A DNA stretch of 64,000 bases. Origin: Enchytraeus crypticus. Lineage: Eukaryota; Annelida; Clitellata; Enchytraeida; Enchytraeidae. The position numbers and the translations under genes are program-made. The stretch lies in NCBI GenBank assembly GCA_905160935.1, contig CAJHZI010000705.1:1965001-2029000 (forward strand), given 5' to 3'. Below the pieces are notes generated by a model. That model worked only from the letters and a program-made list of their open reading frames with translations, made no database searches and was not told the DNA's origin. This document shows positions 43,700 to 55,243 of this stretch, one piece after another (position 1 is the stretch's first letter; each line of letters begins with the position of its first letter).

Positions 43700-45220
43700 T
43701 TATCTTACTGAATTAAGTATTTGCAGTAGATAAGTAGAGGTTCTTTTTCTAAATCCGATATATGTAATAATTAACCATATAAAGTTATAGATTTGTCATA
43801 TTACGTATGAATAGCTTATGCGGACTTAGTAAAAAATAAATCCATATGCTGAGTTACTCATGCGAATACGAAACCGTGCAATGGTATATCTTATATAGTT
43901 GGTTCTAACTAAACGAGCATTTGATGCTTTCTGACCCACTAAATTTTGTTATGTTATGATAGTATTTACTTTAACCACAACGAATAAACATCATCAAGGT
44001 TTGATTTAACATTATTTTTATTTACTATCATGTTCATATTTACATCCGGACGTTTAGTTAATGCCTTATGCAACAAAACAACATACAATTACACGACATG
44101 AGATTCAAGCGGATCTCTATTGGACTTATAACATAATTACATTTATTAACAGAAACTATTATTCAGAGCAAATATTTAATCATACAATTCATGTGGCTTA
44201 AGTATAACATTCCTTGCACCGATTGAAAGAGAGGTATGGATAAATAGTAAAATATTCGGTGATATCCTTAATGAGTAGGCCTACAACATTGTTCAATCGC
44301 TGTAAATAGGTGCGCTCTGAAACTATAGATAAACTTAGTACGCCTTCTTACATACTTTACATTCTTCACTTTTAAGTGAAAACTTCGTCTCAAAAATGTA
44401 TGGTTTCCATATCGTTTTACTTGGCAATTATATAATTTAATCGATCTTTTCTAATATTAGCACGATATTGAGTTATTTCTATCGTACATAATTGTTGTAA
44501 TAGGATTTTAATAGGAATTTTCTAAGTACTTTCCTTTGCATAAATACAATTGTTTGAAATTGTGACATAATTTAGACGTAGCGTACAACCTAATCTGAAA
44601 TCGTAACATTCAAGTATTTACATTCGCATACCAAATAAGCAGATGAAATTATTACTTAGAATCGTAAAACACGTATTCATAACATAATCGAAGATTGAAA
44701 TATAAATGCAGACTGAAAACATAGAATCAAAAACGAACTTCTGTACAAGATGGACACGTTAAAAGTTTATCACAAGCGATACGGTGAATGTCACAAAGTT
44801 ATCAGCTGATCCAACAACAACAACACTTCTTTGATTAATGGCGATACCGCAGTTTAAAATCTGGCGTATGCCTTGCATAACCCTTATTTTTTGTGTAAGG
44901 GCTTACAGAATAGACCCACCGTTACCTGCACTTGTCGGAAGAAGCGATTAAGCAGAAACTGAGAAAATCGATGAGAATCCAGCTTAGAAAAGGTACTTTA
45001 TTACTTTAATTTAATTATGCTTAAAAGTTTTGTACGGGTTTTCTTTGTGATCACTCAATATGTCACGTTGTTAAAACGTTAATAAACTGAGCTATATTGT
45101 TTCATAGATAATCATCAAGTTTAAATAGTGTGTCAGACACTTTGATCGATACTCTTATGTTATTACTTCGACCTATCTTTGCTAAAAAAAACTACGTGCT
45201 ATTATTTGCGTTAGTCACCG
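43700..45220. other. Non-coding stretch
   Basis: AT-rich with no gene, RNA, transposon end or ordered repeat that I can support. Confidence 0.5.
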
Positions 45221-45221
45221 A

Positions 45222-45670
45222 TGCAAGTATCAGCAGTATAGTACCATCAGTACTTGTAGAAGTTGTACATTTTAGTACAAACAGTACTTTAGTATCAACA
45301 GTACTTCTAATACTAACAGTACTTTAGTACCAACAGTACTTAGAGCACTAACAGTACTTAGAGCACTAACAGTACTTAGAGCACTAACAGTACTTATAGC
45401 ACTAACAGTACTTAGAGCACTAACAGTACTTTAGTACCAACAGTACTTATAGTACCAACAGTACTTAGAGCATTAACAGTACTTTAGTACCAACAGTACT
45501 TGTAATACCAGCAGTACTAGTAGTACCAACAGTATTTACAGCACAAACATGACTCGTAGTACCAACAGTACTTAGAGCACTAACAGTACTTAGAGCACTA
45601 ACAGTACTTTAGTACCAACAGCACTAGTAGTACCAACAATATTTATAGCACAAACATGACTTGTAGTACT
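45222..45670. repeat. 17-18-bp tandem array (ACAGTACTTAGAGCACTA)
   Basis: About 25 units of ACAGTACTTAGAGCACTA or ACAGTACTTTAGTACCA, increasingly diverged toward the right where it enters the palindrome. Units alternate between GCACTA and GTACCA endings. Confidence 0.92.
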
Positions 45671-46066
45671 AACTGTACTTATAGCACCAACTGTACTGGC
45701 AATACAAACAGTGCTTATAGTATCAAGAGTACCTATAGAAGTTGTAGTACAAATAGTGCTTTAATACCAACAGAACGCACTTTAGTGGTTCTATAGTAGA
45801 AGATGATTAGTGGTTTCATGCTACTGAGCAGTGAAAAGCTCAGTAACATGAAACCACTAATCATCTTCTACTATAGAACCACTAAAGTGCGTTCTGTTGG
45901 TATTAAAGCACTATTTGTACTACAACTTCTATAGGTACTCTTGATACTATAAGCACTGTTTGTATTGCCAGTACAGTTGGTGCTATAAGTACAGTTAGTA
46001 CTACAAGTCATGTTTGTGCTATAAATATTGTTGGTACTACTAGTGCTGTTGGTACTAAAGTACTGT
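45601..46066. repeat. Near-perfect 228-bp palindrome, 10-bp loop
   Basis: Left arm 45601-45828, loop 45829-45838, right arm 45839-46066. Reading both arms base by base I find one mismatch (CTCAGTAGCATG versus CTCAGTAACATG). The outer parts of both arms consist of the tandem units, while the inner 80 bp is unique sequence. Confidence 0.93.
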
Positions 46067-46854
46067 TGGTACTAAACATTTTCATCCCAGCCTGAATCAA
46101 CTATCTAATCATCCTACTGCTGATAAAGCAGTAAACTTATAAATCTTTAAAGCTTTTACTTGACAACAGTTACATAAGTTGTGTTCGTGGCACAGAGGGC
46201 TCATAATAAACTAGACGTAATCTTTCACGTCCATTTCAAGTATCATCAGTGTTTCGTGTAGACCGGTACTGGATCGTTGAAGTATTCTGGATTGGACACA
46301 GGATTCACAGAGGACTTGAGCAGAGATGTTTGTTCATTGACTTCCTTGTCTTCATTCGCTGCTTTGGGATATCCGTTCAAATTAGAAGTGGGTTCTACAA
46401 TAATCAACAGAGGGTATCTGCAGAGATCCTAATATCTTGCTTTTAAATCAATTCTGTTTTAAATCAAATCTTGCTTTTAAATCAAATCAAAATCTGTTAC
46501 TAGGCTCAATGACAAACTTAGAAATAAAATTATCTTATCAGATACGATATGATCAAATAAATTTATCGAATTATCGATAATATCAAATACTCTAGTCATT
46601 TATGGCTATACAATTAACTATCTGTGGTAGCCTACTTGAAACATACGACCTCTAGAGTGGCTTTATACTTTCCTTTGCTTTTCTACAGCATCTACGTTAA
46701 TCGACTATTAAGATTCTCCTGCCATTTTAGGTTGATCTATTCTAAAATTTATTCCGATCATGCAAAAAATAATAATTAAAGCCTCTATTAGAAAAATTAA
46801 TAAAATTTAATCATCGTAATCTCCCTTGAATCTCAGTTTCATTAGAATCTGCAT

Positions 46855-47005
46855 TAGAAAATTTTGTAGCAAAATCTGGAGCCTAGGCGATCTCCAGCCG
46901 ATAGCGCTTTCTGACGTTGGTTTGTATCTTAGTGCTTTGTATCCTTTTATGACACGTGTAGTCCTCGGATGGCCGATTCTTCAGTAATCCGGACACAACA
47001 CGGGT
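46855..47005 (-). mobile_element. SINE family E
   Basis: Reverse copy: TCTGGAGCCTAGGCGATCTC, TCTGACGTTGGTTTGTATCT and AATCCGGACACAACACGGG. 3' part missing. Confidence 0.65.
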
Positions 47006-47184
47006 AAAATAAAACAAAATAATCTGAATACCATCTTTCTAAAGGCCTGCATAGTCACCATTGATGTCATAGTCTCTCTGTTTCTGTTTAAAAGTTAAGG
47101 CCAAGGTCAATTTTAAAGTTATTTCCACTAAAGCATGCCAGCGACAACTCGAGCATTACATTGAATCCTTTCACGTACTAATCC

Positions 47185-47280
47185 ACAGTTGGTCACTTAA
47201 CATCACCTCCCTGATATCATCCTTGTATGAGGAAGCGTACGTTAAACCTTTTTGTTATTATAATTATTACTATTATTAAC
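47185..47280 (+). mobile_element. SINE family C 3' end just downstream of ErbB stop
   Basis: CTCCCTGATATCATCCTTGT, ATGAGGAAGCGTACGTTAAA and a TTATTA tail. About 25 bp from the ErbB stop codon, so it would lie in the 3' UTR, or in an intron if the terminal donor is used. Confidence 0.7.
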
Positions 47281-47303
47281 AGATACCGGCTTAAGACATG
47301 CTC

Positions 47304-47648
47304 TTAGTTCAACTTACGATAATCGTCCATCAGATCTAGATAGGCGGCCGGGGCTGAGGATTGGGGCTGAAGGTACTCTGTCTCGTCCAGGGGCAGTCGA
47401 TTTACCACAGAACTCTGGCCTTGCGGTAGGGCGAATGCGTCCTTGCGCTCATCAATGTAGGCTGACTCCGGGAACTCCTTGGAGTAAGAGAAGGAACAAG
47501 GATCGGGACTGTATCTGGGACCTCCACTTCCCGGTTCATCGTCGTCTTCGTTGATTCTAGAAGCCTGAAGTCTCAGACCCTCTGGAACTGTACCACTGGC
47601 TCGTCGTTGGGAGAGAGATCCGTCGGATTTTGGGTCATCTGGTGAAAG
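47304..47648 (-). CDS. Egfr: ErbB exon: distal C-terminal tail and stop
   Basis: 115 codons including TAA, phase 0 in. Acidic and proline-rich tail with tyrosines at [32 protein letters not shown] and DDYRK, which are possible autophosphorylation sites. The exon is open to TAA at 47304-47306, but a strong donor consensus GTAAGT sits at 47317-47312. A spliced isoform with further 3' exons is therefore possible, and the last four residues RKLN are uncertain. Confidence 0.82.
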   Translation of the reverse strand, partial: LSPDDPKSDGSLSQRRASGTVPEGLRLQASRINEDDDEPGSGGPRYSPDPCSFSYSKEFPESAYIDERKDAFALPQGQSSVVNRLPLDETEYLQPQSSAPAAYLDLMDDYRKLN

Positions 47649-49551
47649 CTGCATCAGCAAAAAAATGGTATTTTATATGATCTTTATTCACTAAAATATA
47701 TGGCAGCATGAACAGAACAAGACATGAAGAAATAATTAACGAACAGAATAACAGAAACTGTGGATTAACCATTAAAGAGTCAAAAAATAGAGTAATTTAA
47801 ACTAAAATCGCGATTCATCTTAGGATACACTACTCATATTTTACTTGAAAATAATCCAAGTACAGATTAAATATTCTAGTAACACTTGTTAGCTATGTAA
47901 GAGACAATAGTCAAAATGCTTACTAGGTCACATGATACAACTAAATAACACACTCTCTCTCTCTCTCTTAGTGCACTGCATACTGGCTGGTTCTTGAAGT
48001 AACATTTTACGAAAAAGAATAAGAACTCACCTTCTTCATCATTTTGGCTTCATTTGTAGGAGGTTGTAATGACTGTCTGCGAGCGATTTCATTGACGTAT
48101 TCCTCCGCCAGAACTATTTCTTCAGGACCGTCCAGAGCTAGGCTCGTATTTCTCAGAAGCTCAACTGGATCCGTGGGTTGACTTGGTAGCCTCATTAATG
48201 AATCGTTCTGTTCAATATAAAAACATTCATATGGTAAACAAGAAACAAATGATCATTTATATACTGCAATTTGACAGTGGTTTTAAGCCGCAGGTTTTAT
48301 TCCTTATAAAGATAGTCTATCTTGATAAGTCATTTGACTGTTCGGACATTTTATCTTTGAACAGCTCGATCGGAAATCAAACCCACCAGAATTCTACATC
48401 AGGATAAGCTAACATTTCATGACGTTAACTTATACTCAGCATGGAAAGCAATATTATTAATAATATTTGACATTAAACTGGGTAGATAATATCAATATCC
48501 AGAAGGGCTTAACGTACGCTTCATCGGCCAAGCCTGTTGCCAGCAGATAGGCATAAGTGCATAGCAAAAATATGGGTAATGCTTACTAAATAGTCTCAAA
48601 ACGAAACTTCAAAGAAATAAGGGAGACAGACAGATAGAAAGAGAGATAGAGAGGAGAAGGGACGATAGGAGAGAGTAAGAAAACAGGAATGAGAAATTAC
48701 GATTGAAGGATGGAGAAAAAGTCCAGAAATTCTGGAGGGTAGGATCCATTGTAGACAACTCATCATTGAGTTAAACACTGCATTGTGTGCTGGAATCAAC
48801 ATTTCCGCGACAGTGTGCTTAACAGAGAGGTTAGTAGCAGACTAGAAGTAGAAATAATCTACTCGTAGATCTGTAATTTGAAGGAGCACTACTGAAATAG
48901 GTAAAAAATAAGTTCATCATCTAAGTACCAACAGCAGGAAAAAAAAAGCAAAACTATCTCAGTGACTTACTTGAATAACGAGATAACGTCCAGGATCTCG
49001 CGCCATTTTAGCGAATTCTCCTTCCAGTTCTTCAAAATTCGGTCGACTGTCTGCATCCAGCATCCAACCTAATGATAACAAGATCAACGAAATAAAAAGT
49101 TGTTTTATATCATCATCATCATCTTCCCTTGAATCCCAGTTCAACTAGAGTCGGGATACAAATAGACTAGATTACTAGATTTATCTTAAACAGAATACTG
49201 TATTTATATTACGGTGAATGATTTATGCATAGTGAGCTATTATTAGCTCCCTGGTTATCGATCGAGTCGAACAATTTGGTTACGAATCATAGTAGACTAG
49301 TCAGATTTGTGAACCGTTATAATGCGGTTGTACAAGTTCAGTAGATTTAATTAAAATAATTAACTTGGAATGACCTCAACACTTTACGCAGGCTGACTTA
49401 CGAGGATGACGGGATAGAAATGGTTAAAGCCGACTATAAAGGCAGATTTTAAAATCTGAAGAAGGTCAGTGACGGGACGAAAACGGGGTTTAAACCATGC
49501 ATCTATTAATCCGCAGTCAGGCTTCTAACCACCCAGGCTCATACTCAGAAC

Positions 49552-49606
<55 letters not shown>

Positions 49607-51693
49607 GGTTTAACGTCCGTTTCCTCATAGAGGGATGATGTCAGGGACGTCCCCAACAGCACACATCACTACAGATCAATTCACCCAGACCAGTCTGCGA
49701 AAGAAATGTGCTGAGAAGTAAGGTCCTAAACAAAAGCCAGTCCGGTTATCAAAAAATGCTCAAGGTAGATTGATTATGTCTATGATGGGAAAAGGTAAGT
49801 TTTGAGCTTGCAAGAGAATGTTGAAAGAGAAAAATAAGAGCGAAGATTAGCAGGAAAAATATTTCAGAACGTAATCGGTATCTTATGTTCTAATCGTGAA
49901 GTCATGTATAGAAACATGATAGGCCTACATTTGATCATGATCATGTAGATGTCGATGGTACAGATGGAAGGTTGGGAAAGCCTCTCTCCTTTCTCCAGCA
50001 GATCCACCACATCTTTGGCGCTGACGTTGTCGTATGGACGCTGTCCATAGGTAAACAACTCCCATATTGTCACACCTGCAGAATCAATTAATATCAATCA
50101 ACAAATTATTCTAAATCAATCTTGCTTCTTATTGGTCACTGTAAAAAGTAAACAGAGTAAACATGCATTACAGTGAAATGATCAACTATGTTCATATCTA
50201 TCACTTTTAATACCACATGTTTAAACCTTTAGGCGAGTTAGACCATTTTCCGTATTATATCAATAAACATTGATCAGATGCCATCAATGATATAAAACTT
50301 TTATTCAACGGTATTTAGACTTTCATGCATTATAAATTACAGCATCCGTGAAGGCTTTCAAATCCTTTCTTAATACCGTCTTGAGTCACTACAAAAATCG
50401 AAATCAGTACAGCTTTAAGTTTATTGCACTTAAAGCATGTTCATTTTACAAGGTGCATAACTTTAGCAATACCATTTAGCTTACATAATGTAATATTTTT
50501 ATTTTGTTTCTTCTATTGCATAAATACAACAAGTCATTTTCTCAGAAGCCTAAATTTGTAAAAAGTAGTTAAATATAATTGAAGTCATACCGTAACTCCA
50601 GACGTCACTTTTATGAGTGTAAATTCTTTGTCGTATACATTCGAGAGCCAACCACTTTATTGGAACCTTTAAATATACAGTGACAAAGTTCGCTAATAAA
50701 GGCCCTGTCAAGATATTTAACTTCAAATCCACATGACAATCTTTCTAACTTAAAATTTATAAACTCTATCTAAATTGAAATGCAGCAATTGCAATCAAAT
50801 TTTGAGAGACTGAAATTTTGATTTCTCTTTGGCAGTTGGTTAATGGTGTCATTATGATAATTACTTACAATATTTTTTTCATTTATTCGTATTTATGCCT
50901 TGGGCTGTATAGGGCCCTGGACTAAAAAATAACATAAAAGAGATTTTAATTAAAAGCTAAAAAAGTGTTACTTCGACTCATTTGTTGCTATACATTTTAT
51001 GTTTCTACTACTCATATGTTTTATTTGTTACTAAGACAATTAATAAAGCTAACTTCTAACATGAATAAAAAATCAATAAGTATATAAATATTAATAAATA
51101 TTAATAAGTAATATTAACATTTTATGTGTAAATTAAGTGCAGGACCTAAAGTAGTATGTTTAATTGTCATGGTATGCAGATATTTATGCGTGAATATTTT
51201 TGATTGTCTTAATAATTATACTACGTGTTGCGCTAAATTTATCTTAGCACATAATTATGGCCTCTACTACGGATTTTATTGAACAGAATTAATAAATAAT
51301 GCAAATATAAGCATTTTTTAAAATTCGGAATATGTAAGTGCCACTTGTGGGCCTTTATTTTCGTTCATGCGCTCTAACTGCTTTTTGTGTATGCCAATTG
51401 TGATATGCATATAATAAATTAAATAAATTTAAAAAAAAAAATTATTATGAAATAATTAATTACGTGTTCAAATTCTATAAACCAATTGAATTTTATAGAT
51501 TGCTGTATTTGTGTTTGTATTCGTGTCTGTATTCGTATCCAGATCCTAGTTAAATTGCGATTCTAGGATAGATAACGATGATGATGATGATGGTGATGAT
51601 GATGATGATGACGATTATGATGATGATGATGATGATTATTATGTTGATGATAATGGTGATGATGACGATGATGATGATGATGATGATTATTAC

Positions 51694-51735
<42 letters not shown>

Positions 51736-54700
51736 GATGATGATGACAATGATGACGATGTTATAGACTGCCTATTAATAAGGCTACCTTTCCACTAGCT
51801 GCATAGAACTGACCGTCTTCATCGACAAGTTTAGCCAATCCAAAGTCCGTGATCTTTACATGCGTAGCGCTCTGAACTAAAATATGAAGCAGCAAAAATA
51901 TGTCTACATTGTACAATGACTACAAATACTGATGTCAATGGCAAACAATTCGGTGCCATAGCCGTCCATGATAACATAAAGCACAGTATTAAATTCGGTA
52001 ATCACAACATAAAAGTTTAAATAGTTCAAATCCAATAGCGGAACAGCAATGCAAGAACAAAAAGTTAAAAGAAAGGTCAAGTTCAAGGGGTCATGGCGTT
52101 GGTCGCATGTCGTGGACATAAAATAGACACGAGATAGGCCTCTAACCTGTAAAACTTCAAATTGGAAAAGGAATGTTTACAAGGAATAATATTATCTACA
52201 GAGATATGTTTATAAGGCAAATGCATAATCCTCCTTTCAGTTGGCTCAAGCTGACTAAGGCCAGCTTGGTCATTCATGGTGACATCTAGTTGATACCTGT
52301 ATATTATAATAACACATTAAATTAAAAAACAGGTAGCCTATATATCTCCTAGTATTACACTTTTTTTATAATAACGCTAAACGCTTTATAAGAAATTATT
52401 GACTAATATTACTTTTTTATAATAATTACATTCATATAATACTAAAACTAATCAAAAATTCAGGTGTAAGAATTTACGACAAAATCATGACAAAATTTCT
52501 GATATACATAGATATTCCATTCCCAGATTATTAGCTGTATTAATAGATTTCAATGTGCTGTGAGAAAAAACAGTGAGTTGCACCTTCACAGTTCAGATAT
52601 TAGTGAATATTACAAAGTGTACTATCAGATGAAGCAGTGGACGCTTGGATTCAAAATTGATAATGGAGCAAATATTGTAGCAATGTTCTGTACCTTCTTT
52701 TGGCTCATCGGCTTGGATTTGTCTCAGTAGTGCTCGCTATTGTCATGGACGATAGTAGTACTCTCGTTGTTGTTGTTGGTATTATTATTGTTGTTAATGT
52801 AACAAATCTTGTCAGTAATTATGCAGTTATATTTACCTAGAACATTCCTGGCAGCCAGATCCCTGTGTATGATCCCACGGGATTCCAGATATACCATCCC
52901 CTGAATAAAAATATACATATTTAATAACAACTCTTATGAATGTTTACATCTTTACTACAAATGTTCTTATTGCGAGAGAAAAGCGAAAATGTCAAAATGG
53001 CTTTCAGAGGAAAAAGTCGTCGTCTTTGCTTTCAGAGGAAAATGTCTAGAATTTTCCGGCTTAAACGAAAAACCAAGTATTAGTGCAGAGGTCATATTAA
53101 GGCAGACTTGAAGTAAAGGAGATAATATATTTTTCCTGAAAGTTTTTTCTCAGGTATTTGGAAATCAGCAAGAAAAGATGCTAGATAAAATTTTCTACAG
53201 AGCTAATGTTAATTTTAACGTCTGTAATACAAGAGATACTTGTAGAAATGACCCAGCAGGCGCTTAAACCGATGCCTCTTGCTTACCAGACAAACCAGTT
53301 ATCAACTCGGTCATCTAATCAAACGAGGACATATTTCCAATAAGCATTGAGGTTAAATTCCTGAATACTCTGACTACAGTAATTCTCCGTCCATTCAATT
53401 CTAGACTTCACTACACTAAAAGCTCAAATAATTAAATAGAAATTAAAAGGAACAAATCGAAACATCATCGTCATTAAAGATAACTAGGAATATGCGACAC
53501 TAAATGCTTCAATCTATTCATTTTCTGCTTTTAAAAATTAACTAACAACAACTTGCAATTGATCACTGAAAATAAATGCCGAAACGTGATCGAAATCACC
53601 TTAAAATTGAACAACCCGGTATTGAATGATAACAAATAAACAACGATTACAAATGACCACGGAGAGTAAGGAGAAAATGGGCTTTATGAACAAGCATTTG
53701 TGCTTCCTGACCCAGTGTGCCGTTTATAAAGCTGATAAAGCCTATGTTAACATCAGTTTCCTCACTCGCAAGCGATGTCATTGACGGGCGAGCCCGTTTA
53801 CCTAAATAGGTACCGTATAACACTCTCAAACTCACCCTGGCTATTTGCGTGCACCAGTTGAGCAGAGACTTGGAGCCGATGTTGTCTTTATTCTTACGCA
53901 CATAGTCGAGTAGGCAGCCTAGAGGCATCAGGGACGTCACCAACATCATCTCCGCGGTCAGACAGACGGCTAGGACGTTAACGCAGCACGGATGGATGAC
54001 GGAAGCCATGATACGAGCTTCCTCCAACATACCTCGGTTCTCTCCGGCAGTCGTTCCCTCGTGTAGGACTTTGATAGCCACTGGAATCTTGATGTTCTCT
54101 CCTTCAGGAATCCAAACTCCCTGGAGATGAGGTCGACATTTATTGATTAATTAATTATATTTCTCGATCAGTTAATAATTAATTAACTATATATATATAT
54201 ATATATTGATCAATTAATATTGATTTATTCATTCAAACAACCTTTTCAAACGCATTTTCATCGAAAGAAACCGAAAAATTAGATTTTACTAGAATTCTGT
54301 TTTATTTAGGGCTTGATGGATATGAAGAACTCATTATATATTAAGTCGAAATTTAAAATCAATTGATATTTGTCAATTGAAAAACTTATTAAATGATTGT
54401 TAAGTTAAACAATAATGACATAAAACTTGGTTATTTCCTACATATTATTCGAACGAACAGTAAGAAATACTAGACTCAGTAAATTTTCGAAATTATTGGC
54501 CTCTTAATTTTCAGGGATGATATAAATGATAGAAATGCACCAAATGGAATTGCAGTCTGCCATGGAAAGAAATTTAATAATATATAATGAGCGTTAAAAC
54601 ATTTGTAATAGCATATTTACATGTAGATTCAACATACATATTCATATATTCAACATTCATATTGATATAAACGACTCTATAAAATAAATACAAATAAAAT

Positions 54701-55206
54701 AAAAACAACTCCGCTTAGTTTGAATGATGAAACACAAATTAAATCCATATCTGACTGCAATGATTCTGTCCGTTGCAGCTCAAATATTTAAGCTATAAAA
54801 TCTTTCTAATTATTTGGAATAATAATCGTCATCCGATAAAGGTATACGTAAACAGCAATACCATCATCCTTGGATGTGGATGAGGGCGTTAACTAAAAAC
54901 ATTTTTATCTTGGAAAATGATAGCGAAATGATAGCGAAAAGAAATTATCTGTTACATCTAACTCTACGACCATGATGCGATATGTAGTTAGCAAATCCTC
55001 AATTCAATCTAGAACGCATATATCCTAATTATTTAATGAGCAGTTAAACCTTGTAAACTGTTCCAAAGGCTCCTGACCCTATGATGGCCCCACGCCTCAG
55101 ATCCGACTCTTTAATTAACCTTAATATCGCCATGTCTGGTTTAGCATTACTCGGTGTCAGAGGCTAAATAGTAAAATAATAAAACTTAATCAACTCTCTC
55201 AATCAA

Positions 55207-55243
<37 letters not shown>

